Below are positions 32,937-45,900 of a stretch of DNA of 64,000 nucleotides, piece after piece. Positions within the stretch are counted from its first letter, which is position 1. Every line of letters begins with the position of its first letter. Under the pieces are notes generated by a model. The model was not told where the DNA came from. It made no database searches and saw only the letters and a list, made by a program, of their open reading frames with translations. This DNA comes from Rhabditoides inermis (Eukaryota > Nematoda > Chromadorea > Rhabditida > Rhabditidae). The DNA is taken from the NCBI GenBank assembly GCA_963966185.1, contig CAWZYM010000329.1:248001-312000 (forward strand). Reading direction: 5' to 3'. The position numbers and the translations under genes are program-made.

Positions 32937-35900
32937 AACTGAAGTTGAAACTCGTAGCTGTTCGTGGATTGTGGCTCTCGCGGCTGACAGTTATTCGTGG
33001 CGGCTCGTAGCTGTTCGTGGCAGACGTAGCAACTCGTAGATGTTCGTGGATTGTGGCTTTCGCAGCTGACAGTTGTTCGTGGCGGCTGGTAGCTGTTCGT
33101 GGCTGACGTTGCAACTCGTAGATGCTCGTGGATTCTGGCTCTCGCGGCTGACTTCTTCGTGGCGGCTCGTAGCTGTTCGTGGCTGACGTTCAACTCGTAG
33201 ATGTTTGTGGATTGTGGTATTCGCAGCTGATAGATGTTCGTGGCGGCTCGTAGCTGTTCGTGGCTGACGTTACAACTCGTAGATATTCGTGGATTGTGGT
33301 TTTCGCGGCTGATAGATGTTCGTGGCGGCTCGTAGCTGTTCGTGGCTGACGTTGCAACTCGTAGGTGTTCGTGGATTGTGGCTCTCGCGGCTGACAGTTG
33401 TTCGTGGCGGCTCGTAGCTGTTCGTGGCTGACGTTACAACTCGTAGATGTTCGTGGGATGTGGTTTTTGCAGCTGATAGATGTTCGTGGCGGCTCGTAGC
33501 TGTTCGTGGCTCACGTTGCAACTCGTAGATGTTCGTGGATTGTGGCTCTCGCGGCTGACAGTTGTTCGTGGCGGCTCGTAGCTGTTCGTGGCTGACGTTG
33601 CAACTCGTAGATGCTCGTGGATTGTGGCTCTCGCGGCTGACTTCTTCGTGGCGGCTCGTAGCTGTTCGTGGCTGACGTTACAACTCGTAGATGTTCGTGT
33701 ATTGTGGTTTTCGTGGCTGATAGATGTTCGTGGCGGCTCGTAGCTGTTCGTGGCTCACGTTGCAACTCGTAGATGTTCGTGGATTGTGGCTCTCGCGGCT
33801 GACAGTTGTTCGTGGCGGCTCGTAGCTGTTTTTGGCTGAAGTGGAAACTCGTAGATGTTCGTGGATTGTGACTCTCGCGGCTGACAGTTGTTCGTGGCGG
33901 CTCGTAGCTGTTCGTGGCTCACGTTTCAACTCGTAGATGTTCGTGGATTGTGGCTCTCGCGGCTGACAGTTGTTCGTGGCGGCTCGTAGCTGTTCGTGGC
34001 AGACGTAGCAACTCGTAGATGCTCGTGGATTGTGGCTCTCGCGGCTGACTTCTTCGTGGCGGCTCGTAGCTGTTCGTGGCTGACGTTACAACTCGTAGAT
34101 GTTCGTGTATTGTGGTTTTCGTGGCTGATAGATGTTCGTGGCGGCTCGTAGCTGTTCGTGGCTCACGTTGCAACTCGTAGATGTTCGTGGATTGTGGCTC
34201 TCGCGGCTGACAGTTGTTCGTGGCGGCTCGTAGCTGTTTGTGGCTGAAGTTGCAACTCGTAGATGTTCGTGGGTTGTGGTTCTCGCGGCTGATAGATGTT
34301 CGTGGCGGCTCGTGGCTGTTTGTAACTGAAGTTGAAACTCGTAGCTGTTCGTGGATTGTGGCTCTCGCGGCTGACAGTTATTCGTGGCGGCTCGTAGCTG
34401 TTCGTGGCAGACGTAGCAACTCGTAGATGTTCGTGGATTGTGGCTTTCGCAGCTGACAGTTGTTCGTGGCGGCTCGTAGCTGTTCGTGGCTGACGTTGCA
34501 ACTCGTAGATGCTCGTGGATTCTGGCTCTCGCGGCTGACTTCTTCGTGGCGGCTCGTAGCTGTTCGTGGCTGACGTTCAACTCGTAGATGTTCGTGGATT
34601 GTGGTATTCGCAGCTGATAGATGTTCGTGGCGGCTCGTAGCTGTTCGTGGCTGACGTTACAACTCGTAGATATTCGTGGATTGTGGTTTTCGCGGCTGAT
34701 AGATGTTCGTGGCGGCTCGTAGCTGTCCGTGGCTGACGTTGCAACTCGTAGGTGTTCGTGGATTGTGGCTCTCGCGGCTGACAGTTGTTCGTGGCGGCTC
34801 GTAGCTGTTTGTGGCTGAAGTTGAAACTCGTAGATGTTCGTGGATTGTGACTCTCGCAGCTGACAGTTGTTCGTGGCAGCTCGTAGCTGTTCGTGGCTCA
34901 CGTTGCAACTCGTAGATGTTCGTGGATTGTGGCTCTCGCGGCTGACAGTTGTTCGTGGCGGCTCGTAGCTGTTCGTGGCTGAAGTTGCAACTCGTAGATG
35001 TTCGTGGATTGTGGTTTTCGCGGCTGATAGATGTTCGTGGCGACTCGTGGCTGTTTGTAACTGAAGTTGAAACTCGTAGCTGTTCGTGGATTGTGGCTCT
35101 CGCGGCTGACAGTTATTCGTGGCGGCTCGTAGCTGTTCGTGGCTGACGTTACAACTCGTAGATATTCGTGGATTGTGGCTCTCGCGGCTGACAGTTGTTC
35201 GTGGTGGCTCGTAGCTGTTTGTAACTGAAGTTGAAACTCGTAGCTGTTCGTGGATTGTGGCTCTCGCGGCTGACAGTAGCTGTTCGTGGCTGACGTTGCA
35301 ACTCGTAAATGCTCGTGGATTGTGGCTCTCGCGGCTGACTTCTTCGTGGCGGCTCGTAGCTGTTCGTGGCTGACGTTACAACTCGTAGATGTTCGTGTAT
35401 TGTGGTTTTCGTGGCTGATAGATGTTCGTGGCGGCTCGTAGCTGTTCCTGGCTCACGTTGCAACTCGTAGATGTTTGTGGACTGTGGCTCTCGCGGTTGA
35501 CAGTTGTTTGTGGCGGCTCGTAGCTGTTTGTGGCTGAAGTTGAAACTCGTAGATGTTCGTGGATTGTGACTTTCGCGGCTGACAGTTGTTCGTGGCGGCT
35601 CGTAGCTGTTCGTGGCTCACGTTGCAACTCGTAGATGTTCGTGGATTGTGGCTCTCGCGGCTGACAGTTGTTCGTGGCGGCTCGTAGCTGTTCGTGGCTG
35701 ACGTTACAACTCGTAGATGTTCGTGGATTGTGGTTTTTGCGGCTGATAGATGTTCGTGGCGGCTCGTAGTTGTTTGTGGCTGAAGTTGAAACTCGTAGAT
35801 GTTCGTGGATTGTGACTCTCGCGGCTGACAGTTGTTCGTGGCGGCTCGTAGCTGTTCGTGGCTCACGTTGCAACTCGTAGATGTTCGTGAATTGTGGCTC

Positions 35901-36938
35901 TCGCGGCTGACAGTTGTTCGTGGCGGCTCGTAGCTGTTCGTGGCTGACGTTACAACTCGTAGATATTCGTGGATTGTGGTTTTCGCGGCTGATAGATGTT
36001 CGTGGCGGCTCGTAGCTGTTCGTGGCTGACGTTGCAACTCGTAGATGTTCGTGGATTGTGGCTCTCGCGGCTGACAGTTGTTCGTGGCGGCTCGTAGCTG
36101 TTTGTGGCTGAAGTTGAAACTCGTAGATGTTCGTGGATTGTGGCTCTCGCGGCTGACAGTTGTTCGTGGCGGCTCGTAGCTGTTCGTGGCTCACGTTGCA
36201 ACTCGTAGATGTTCGTGAATTGTGGCTCTCGCGGCTGACAGTTGTTCGTGGCGGCTCGTAGCTGTTCGTGGCTGACGTTACAACTCGTAGATATTCGTGG
36301 ATTGTGGTTTTCGCGGCTGATAGATGTTCGTGGCGGCTCGTAGTTGTTTGTGGCTGAAGTTGAAACTCGTAGATGTTCGTGGATTGTGACTCTCGCGGCT
36401 GACAGTTGTTCGTGGCGGCTCGTAGCTGTTCGTGGCTCACGTTGCAACTCGTAGATGTTCGTGAATTGTGGCTCTCGCGGCTGACAGTTGTTCGTGGCGG
36501 CTCGTAGCTGTTCGTGGCTGACGTTACAACTCGTAGATATTCGTGGATTGTGGTTTTCGCGGCTGATAGATGTTCGTGGCGGCTCGTAGCTGTTCGTGGC
36601 TGACGTTGCAACTCGTAGATGTTCGTGGATTGTGGCTCTCGCGGCTGACAGTTGTTCGTGGCGGCTCGTAGCTGTTTGTGGCTGAAGTTGAAACTCGTAG
36701 ATGTTCGTGGATTGTGGCTCTCGCGGCTGACAGTTGTTCGTGGCGGCTCGTAGCTGTTCGTGGCTCACGTTGCAACTCGTAGATGTTCGTGAATTGTGAC
36801 TTTCGCGGCTGACAGTTGTTCGTGGCGGCTCGTAGCTGTTCGTGGCTCACGTTGCAACTCGTAGATGTTCGTGGATTGTGGCTCTCGCGGCTGACAGTTG
36901 TTCGTGGCGGCTCGTAGCTGTTCGTGGCTGACGTTACA

Positions 36939-39900
36939 ACTCGTAGATGTTCGTGGATTGTGGTTTTCGCAGCTGATAGATGTTCGTGGCGGCTCGTAGC
37001 TGTTCGTGGCTGACGTTGCAACTCGTAGATGTTCGTGGATTGTGGTTTTCGCAGCTGATAGATGTTCGTGGCGGATCGTAGCTGTTTGTGGCTGAAGTTG
37101 CAACTCGTAGATGTTCGTGGGTTGTGGTTTTCGTTGCTGATAGTGGTTCGTGGCGGCTCGTAGCTGTTCGTGGCTGACGTTACAACTCGTAGATGTTCGT
37201 GGATTGTGGTTTTCGCGGCTGATAGATGTTCGTGGCGGCTCGTAGCTGTTCGTGGCTGACGTTGCAACTCGTAGATGTTCGTGGATTGTGGCTCTCGCGG
37301 CTGACAGTTGTTCGTGGCGGCTCGTAGCTGTTCGTGGCTGACGTTGCAACTCGTAGATGCTCGTGGATTGTGGCTCTCGCGGCTGACTTCTTCGTGGCGG
37401 CTCGTAGCTGTTCGTGGCTGACGTTGCAACTCGTAGATGTTCGTGGATTGTGGTTTTCGCAGCTCATAGAAGTTCGTGGCGGCTCGTAGCTGTTCGTGGC
37501 TGACGTTACAACTCGTAGATGTTTGTGGGATGTGGTTTTCGCAGCTGATAGATGTTCGTGGCGGCTCGTAGCTGTTCGTGGCTGACGTTACAACTCGTAG
37601 AAGTTCGTGGATTGTGGTTTTCGCGGAAGATAGATGTTTGTGGCGGCTCGTAGCTGTTTGTGGCTGAAGTTGAAACTCGTAGCTGTTCGTGGCTGACGTT
37701 ACAACTCGTAGATGTTCGTGGATTGTGGTTTTCGCGGCTGATAGATGTTCGTGGCGGCTCGTAGCTGTTCGTGGCTGACGTTGCAACTCGTAGATGTTCG
37801 TGGATTGTGGCTCTTGCGGCTGCCAGTTGTTCGTGGCGGCTCGTAGCTGTTCGTGGCTGACGTTGCAACTCGTAGATGCTCGTGGATTGTGGCTCTCGCG
37901 GCTGACTTCTTCGTGGCGGCTCGTAGCTGTTCGTGGCTGACGTTGCAACTCGTAGATGTTCGTGGATTGTGGTTTTCGTGGCTGATAGATGTTCGTGGCG
38001 GCTCGTAGCTGTTCGTGGCTGACGTTACAACTCGTAGATGTTCGTGGATTGTGACTCTTGCGGCTGCCAGTTGTTCGTGGCGGCTCGTAGCTGTTCGTGG
38101 CTGACGTTGCAACTCGTAGATGCTCGTGGATTGTGGCTCTCGCGGCTGACTTCTTCGTGGCGGCTCGTAGCTGTTCGTGGCTGACGTTACAACTAGTAGA
38201 TGTTCGTGGATTGTGGTTTTCGTGGCTGATAGATGTTCGTGGCGGCTCGTAGCTGTTCGTGGCTGACGTTACAACTCGTAGATGTTCGTGGATTGTGACT
38301 CTCGCGGCTGACAGTTGTTCGTGGCGTCTCGTAGCTGTTCGTGGCTGACGTTCAACTCGTAGATGTTCGTGGATTGTGGTATTCGCAGCTGATAGATGTT
38401 CGTGGCGGCTCGTAGCTGTTCGTGGCTGACGTTGCAACTCGTAGATTTTCGTGGATTGTGATTTTCACAGCTGATAGATGTTTGTGGCGGCTCGTAGCTG
38501 TTCGTGGCTGACGTTACAACTCGTAGATGTTCGTGGGATGTGGTTTTCGTGGCTGATAGTGGTTCGTGGCGGCTCGTAGCTGTTCGTGGCTGACGTTACA
38601 ACTCGTAGATGTTCGTGGATTGTGGTTTTCGCGGCTGATAGATGTTCGTGGCGGCTCGTAGCTGTTCGTGGCTGACGTTACAACTCGTAGATGTTCGTGG
38701 GATGTGGTTTTCGCAGCTGATAGATGTTCGTGGCGGCACGTAGTTGTTCGTGGCTGACGTTACAACTCGTGGATGTTCGTGGATTGTGTTTTTTGCGGCT
38801 GATAGATGTTCGTGGCGGCTCGTAGCTGTTTGTGGCTGAAGTTGAAACTCGTAGATGTTCGTGGATTGTGACTCTTGTGGCTGACAGTTGTTCGTGGCGG
38901 CTCGTAGCTGTTCGTGGCTGACGTTGCAACTCGTAGATGCTCGTGGATTGTGGCTCTCGCGGCTGACAGTTGTTCATGGCGGCTCGTAGCTGTTCGTGGC
39001 TGACGTTGCAACTCGTAGATGTTCGTGGATTGTGGTTTTCGCAGCTGATAGATGTTCGTGGCGGCTCGTAGCTGTTCGTGGCTGACGTTGCAACTCGTAG
39101 ATGTTCGTGGATTGTGGTTTTCGCAACTGGTAGATGTTCGTGGCGGATCGTAGCTGTTTGTGGCTGAAGTTGCAACTCGTAGATGTTCGTGGGTTGTGGT
39201 TTTCGTTGCTGATAGTGGTTCGTGGCGGCTCGTAGCTGTTCGTGGCTGACGTTACAACTCGTAGATGTTCGTGGATTGTGGGTTTCGCGGCTGATAGATG
39301 TTCGTGGCGGCTCGTAGCTGTTCGTGGCTGACGTTGCAACTCGTAGCTGTTCGTGGATTGTGGCTCTCGCGGCTGATAGTGGTTCGTGGCGGCTCGTAGC
39401 TGTTCGTGGCTGCCGTTACAACTCGTAGATGTTCGTGGATTGTGGTTTTCGCGGCTGATAGATGTTTGTGGCGGCTCGTAGCTGTTCGTGGCTGACGTTG
39501 CAACTCGTAGATGTTCGTGGATTGTGGTTTTCGCAGCTGATAGATGTTCGTGGCGGATCGTAGCTGTTTGTGGCTGAAGTTGCAACTCGTAGATGTTCGT
39601 GGATTGCGGTTTTCGTTGCTGATAGTGGTTCGTGGCGGCTCGTAGCTGTTCGTGGCAGACGTTACAACTCGTAGATTTTCGTGGGTTGTGGTTTTCGTGG
39701 CTGATAGTGGTTCGTGGCGGCTCGTAGCTGTTCGTGGCTGACGTTACAACTCGTAGATGTTCGTGGATTGTGGTTTTCGCGGCTGTTAGATGTTCGTGGC
39801 GGCTCGTAGCTGATCGTGGCTGACGTTGCAACTCGTAGATGTTCGTGGATTGTGGTTTTCACAGCTGATAGATGTTTGTGGCGGCTCGTAGCTGTTCGTG

Positions 39901-42900
39901 GCTGACGTTACAACTCGTAGATGTTCGTGGGATGTGGTTTTCGCAGCTGATAGATGTTCGTGGCGGCTCGTAGCTGTTCGTGGCTGACGTTACAACTCGT
40001 GGATGTTCGTGGATTGTGTTTTTTGCGGCTGATAGATGTTCGTGGCGGCTCGTAGCTGTTTGTGGCTGAAGTTGAAACTCGTAGATGTTCGTGGATTGTG
40101 ACTCTCGTGGCTGACAGTTGTTCGTGGCGGCTCGTAGCTGTTCGTGGCTGACGTTGCAACTCGTAAATGCTCGTGGATTGTGGCTCTCGCGGCTGACATG
40201 GCGGCTCGTAGCTGTTCGTGGCTGACGTTGCAACTCGTAGCTGTTCGTGGCTGACGTTGCAACTCGTAGATGTTCGTGGATTGTGGTTTTCGCAGCTGAT
40301 AGATGTTCGTGGCGGCTCGTAGCTGTTCGTGGCTGACGTTGCAACTCGTAGATGTTCGTGGATTGTGGTTTTCGCAGCTGATAGATGTTCGTGGCGGATC
40401 GTAGCTGTTTGTGGCTGAAGTTGCAACTCGTAGATGTTCGTGGGTTGTGGTTTTCGTTGCTGATAGTGGTTCGTGGCGGCTTGTAGCTGTTCGTGGCTGA
40501 CGTTACAACTCGTAGATGTTCGTGGATTGTGGTTTTCGCGGCTGATAGATGTTCGTGGCGGCTCGTAGCTGTTCGTGGCTGACGTTGCAACTCGTAGCTG
40601 TTCGTGGATTGTGGCTCTCGCGGCTGATAGTGGTTCGTGGCGGCTCGTAGCTGTTCGTGGCTGACGTTACAACTCGTAGATGTTCGTGGATTGTGGTTTT
40701 CGCGGCTGATAGATGTTCGTGGCGGCTCGTAGCTGTTCGTGGCTGACGTTGCAACTCGTAGATGTTCGTGGATTGTGGTTTTCACAGCTGATAGATGTTT
40801 GTGGCGGCTCGTAGCTGTTCGTGGCTGACGTTACAACTCGTAGATGTTCGTGGGATGTGGTTTTCGCAGCTGATAGATGTTCGTGGCGGCACGTAGTTGT
40901 TCGTGGCTGACGTTACAACTCGTGGATGTTCGTGGATTGTGTTTTTTGCGGCTGATAGATGTTCGTGGCGGCTCGTAGCTGTTTGTGGCTGAAGTTGAAA
41001 CTCGTAGATGTTCGTGGATTGTGACTCTTGTGGCTGACAGTTGTTCGTGGCGGCTCGTAGCTGTTCGTGGCTGACGTTGCAACTCGTAGATGCTCGTGGA
41101 TTGTGGCTCTCGCGGCTGACAGTTGTTCATGGCGGCTCGTAGCTGTTCGTGGCTGACGTTGCAACTCGTAGATGTTCGTGGATTGTGGTTTTCGCAGCTG
41201 ATAGATGTTCGTGGCGGCTCGTAGCTGTTCGTGGCTGACGTTGCAACTCGTAGATGTTCGTGGATTGTGGTTTTCGCAACTGGTAGATGTTCGTGGCGGA
41301 TCGTAGCTGTTTGTGGCTGAAGTTGCAACTCGTAGATGTTCGTGGGTTGTGGTTTTCGTTGCTGATAGTGGTTCGTGGCGGCTCGTAGCTGTTCGTGGCT
41401 GACGTTACAACTCGTAGATGTTCGTGGATTGTGGGTTTCGCGGCTGATAGATGTTCGTGGCGGCTCGTAGCTGTTCGTGGCTGACGTTGCAACTCGTAGC
41501 TGTTCGTGGATTGTGGCTCTCGCGGCTGATAGTGGTTCGTGGCGGCTCGTAGCTGTTCGTGGCTGCCGTTACAACTCGTAGATGTTCGTGGATTGTGGTT
41601 TTCGCGGCTGATAGATGTTTGTGGCGGCTCGTAGCTGTTCGTGGCTGACGTTGCAACTCGTAGATGTTCGTGGATTGTGGTTTTCGCAGCTGATAGATGT
41701 TCGTGGCGGATCGTAGCTGTTTGTGGCTGAAGTTGCAACTCGTAGATGTTCGTGGATTGCGGTTTTCGTTGCTGATAGTGGTTCGTGGCGGCTCGTAGCT
41801 GTTCGTGGCAGACGTTACAACTCGTAGATTTTCGTGGGTTGTGGTTTTCGTGGCTGACAGTGGTTCGTGGCGGCTCGTAGCTGTTCGTGGCTGACGTTAC
41901 AACTCGTAGATGTTCGTGGATTGTGGTTTTCGCGGCTGTTAGATGTTCGTGGCGGCTCGTAGCTGTTCGTGGCTGACGTTGCAACTCGTAGATGTTCGTG
42001 GATTGTGGTTTTCACAGCTGATAGATGTTTGTGGCGGCTCGTAGCTGTTCGTGGCTGACGTTACAACTCGTAGATGTTCGTGGGATGTGGTTTTCGCAGC
42101 TGATAGATGTTCGTGGCGGCTCGTAGCTGTTCGTGGCTGACGTTACAACTCGTGGATGTTCGTGGATTGTGTTTTTTGCGGCTGATAGATGTTCGTGGCG
42201 GCTCGTAGCTGTTTGTGGCTGAAGTTGAAACTCGTAGATGTTCGTGGATTGTGACTCTCGTGGCTGACAGTTGTTCGTGGCGGCTCGTAGCTGTTCGTGG
42301 CTGACGTTGCAACTCGTAAATGCTCGTGGATTGTGGCTCTCGCGGCTGACAGTTGTTCATGGCGGCTCGTAGCTGTTCGTGGCTGACGTTGCAACTCGTA
42401 GCTGTTCGTGGCTGACGTTGCAACTCGTAGATGTTCGTGGATTGTGGTTTTCGCAGCTGATAGATGTTCGTGGCGGCTCGTAGCTGTTCGTGGCTGACGT
42501 TGCAACTCGTAGATGTTCGTGGATTGTGGTTTTCGCAGCTGATAGATGTTCGTGGCGGATCGTAGCTGTTTGTGGCTGAAGTTGCAACTCGTAGATGTTC
42601 GTGGGTTGTGGTTTTCGTTGCTGATAGTGGTTCGTGGCGGCTCGTAGCTGTTCGTGGCTGACGTTACAACTCGTAGATGTTCGTGGATTGTGGTTTTCGC
42701 GGCTGATAGATGTTCGTGGCGGCTCGTAGCTGTTCGTGGCTGACGTTGCAACTCGTAGCTGTTCGTGGATTGTGGCTCTCGCGGCTGATAGTGGTTCGTG
42801 GCGGCTCGTAGCTGTTCGTGGCTGCCGTTACAACTCGTAGATGTTCGTGGATTGTGGTTTTCGCGGCTGATAGATGTTCGTGGCGGCTCGTAGCTGTTCG

Positions 42901-45900
42901 TGGGTGACGTTACAACTCGTAGATGTTCGTGGGATGTGGTTTTCGCGGCTGATTCGCGGCTAGATGTGGCTCTCGCGGCTGATAGTGGTTCGTGGCGGCT
43001 CGTAGCTGTTCGTGGCTGCCGTTACAACTCGTAGATGTTCGTGGATTGTGGTTTTCGCGGCTGATAGATGTTCGTGGCGGCTCGTAGCTGTTCGTGGCTG
43101 ACGTTGCAACTCGTAGATGTTCGTGGATTGCGGTTTTCACAGCTGATAGATGTTCGTGGCGGCTCGTAGCTGTTCGTGGCTGACGTTACAACTCGTAGAT
43201 GTTCGTGGGATGTGGTTTTCGCAGCTGATAGATGTTCGTAGCTGTTCGTAGCTGTTCGTGGCTGACGTTACAACTCGTAGATGTTCGTGGATTGTGGTTT
43301 TTGCGGCTGATAGATGTTCGTGGCAGCTCGTAGCTGTTTGTGGCTGAAGTTGAAACTCGTAGATGTTCGTGGATTGTGACTCTCGCGGCTGACAGTTGTT
43401 CGTGGCGGCTCGTAGCTGTTCGTGGCTCACGTTGCAACTCGTAGATGTTCGTGGATTGTGGCTCTCGCGGCTGACAGTTGTTCGTGGCGGCTCGTAGCTG
43501 TTTGTGGCTGAAGTTGAAAGTCGTAGATGTTCGTGGATTGTGACTCTCGTGGCTGACAGTTGTTCGTGGCGCCTCATAGCTGTTTGTGGCTCACGTTGCA
43601 ACTCGTAGATGTTCGTGGATTGTGGCTCTCGCGGCTGACAGTTGTTCGTGGCGGCTCGTAGCTGTTCGTGGCTGAAGTTGCAACTCGTAGATGTTCGTGG
43701 ATTGTGGTTCTCGCGGCTGATAGACGTTCGTGGCGGCTCGTAGCTGTTCGTGGCTGACGTTGCAACTCGTAGCTGTTCGTGGATTGTGGCTCTCGCGGCT
43801 GATAGTGGTTCGTGGCGGCTCGTAGCTGTTCGTGGCTGCCGTTACAACTCGTAGATGTTCGTGGATTGTGGTTTTCGCGGCTGATAGATGTTTGTGGCAC
43901 AAACAGCCACGAGCCGCCACGAACATCTATCAGCCGCGAGAACCACAATCCACGAACATCTACGAGTTTCAACTTCAGCCAAAAACGGCTACGAGCCGCC
44001 ACGAACAACTGTCAGCCGCGAGAGCCACAATCCACGAACATCTACGAGTTGCAACGTGAGCCACGAACAGCTACGAGCCGCCACGAACATCTATCAGCCA
44101 CGAAAACCACAATACACGAACATCTACGAGTTGTAACGTCAGCCACGAACAGCTACGAGCCGCCACGAAGAAGTCAGCCGCGAGAGCCACAATCCACGAG
44201 CATCTACGAGTTGCAACGTCATCCACGAACAGCTACGAGCCGCCACGAACAACTGTCAGCCGCGAGAGCCACAATCCACGAACATCTACGAGTTGCAACG
44301 TGAGCCACGAACAGCTACGAGCCGCCACGAACATCTATCAGCTGCAAAAACCACATCCCACGAACATCTACGAGTTGTAACGTCGGCCACGAACAGCTAC
44401 GAGCCGCCACGAACATTTATCAGCTGTAAAAACCACAATCCACGAACATCTACGAGTTGCAACGTCAGCCACGAACAGCTACGAGCCGCCACGAACATCT
44501 ATCAGCCGCGAAAACCACAATTCACGAACATCTACGAGTTGTAACGTCAGCCATGAACAGCTACGAGCCGCCACGAACCACTATCAGCCACGAAAACCAC
44601 ATCCCACGAACATCTACGAGTTGTAACGTCAGCCACGAACAGCTACAAGCCGCCACGAACATTTATCAGCTGTGAAAACCACAATTCACGAACATCTACG
44701 AGTTGCAACTTCAGCCACAAACAGCTACGATCCGCCACGAACATCTATCAGCTGCGAAAACCACAATCCACGAACATCTACGAGTTGCAACGTCAGCCAC
44801 GAACAGCTGAGAGTTTCAACTTCAGCCACAAACAGCTACGAGCCGCCACGAACATCTATCTTCTGCTAAAACCACAATCCACGAACATCTACGAGTTGTG
44901 ACGTCAGCCACGAACAGCTACAAACCGCCACGAACAACTGTCAGCCGCGAGAGCCACAATCCACAAACACCTACGAGTTGCAACGTCAGCCACGAACAGC
45001 TACGAGCCGCCACGAACATCTATCAGCCGCGAAAACCACAATCCACGAATATCTACGAGTTGTAACGTCAGCCACGAACAGCTACGAGCCGCCACGAACA
45101 TCTATCAGCTGCGAATACCACAATCCACGAACATCTACGAGTTGAACGTCAGCCACGAACAGCTACGAGCCGCCACGAAGAAGTCAGCCGCGAGAGCCAC
45201 AATCCACGAGCATCTACGAGTTGCAACGTCAGCCACGAACAGCTACGAGCCGCCACGAACAACTGTCAGCCGCGAGAGCCACAATCCACGAACATCTACG
45301 AGTTGCAACGTGAGCCACGAACAGCTACGAGCCGCCACGAACATCTATCAGCTGCAAAAACCACATCCCACGAACATCTACGAGTTGTAACGTCAGCCAC
45401 GAACAGCTACGACCCGCCACGAACATTTATCAGCTGTGAAAACCACAATCCACGAACATCTACGAGTTGCAACGTCAGCCACGAACAGCTACGAGCCGCC
45501 ACGAACATCTATCAGCCGCGAAAACCACAATCCACGAACATCTACGAGTTGTAACGTCAGCCATGAACAGCTACGAGCCGCCACGAACCACTATCAGCCA
45601 CGAAAACCACATCCCACGAACATCTACGAGTTGTAACGTCAGCCACGAACAGCTACGAGCCGCCACGAACATTTATCAGCTGTGAAAACCACAATTCACG
45701 AACATCTACGAGTTGCAACTTCAGCCACAAACAGCTACGATTGTGGTTTTCGCAGAAGATAGATGTTCGTGGCGGCTCGTAGCTGTTTGTGGCTGAAGTT
45801 GAAACTCTCAGCTGTTCGTGGCTGACGTTGCAACTCGTAGATGTTCGTGGATTGTGGTTTTCGCAGCTGATAGATGTTCGTGGCGGATCGTAGCTGTTTG

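Larger units (their letters stand above)
23156..36938 (+). repeat. 13,783-bp higher-order block, copy A
   Basis: Every landmark from about 23,156 onward recurs exactly 13,783 bp later. Examples are the 2,153-bp internal duplication, the scar at 29,160, the inverted segment, and rare variants such as GCCGTTTTTGGC near 32,850. The block is directly followed by its copy, so the period equals the block length. Known differences: 29802 C versus 43585 T, and 31182 G versus 44965 A, both at CpG. Confidence 0.93.

Noticed and set aside
36524..38437. 637-codon minus-strand open frame in the 82-bp array
   Set aside because: The same monomer is read in three successive frames. It opens with TTG, and no frame shows codon-position bias.
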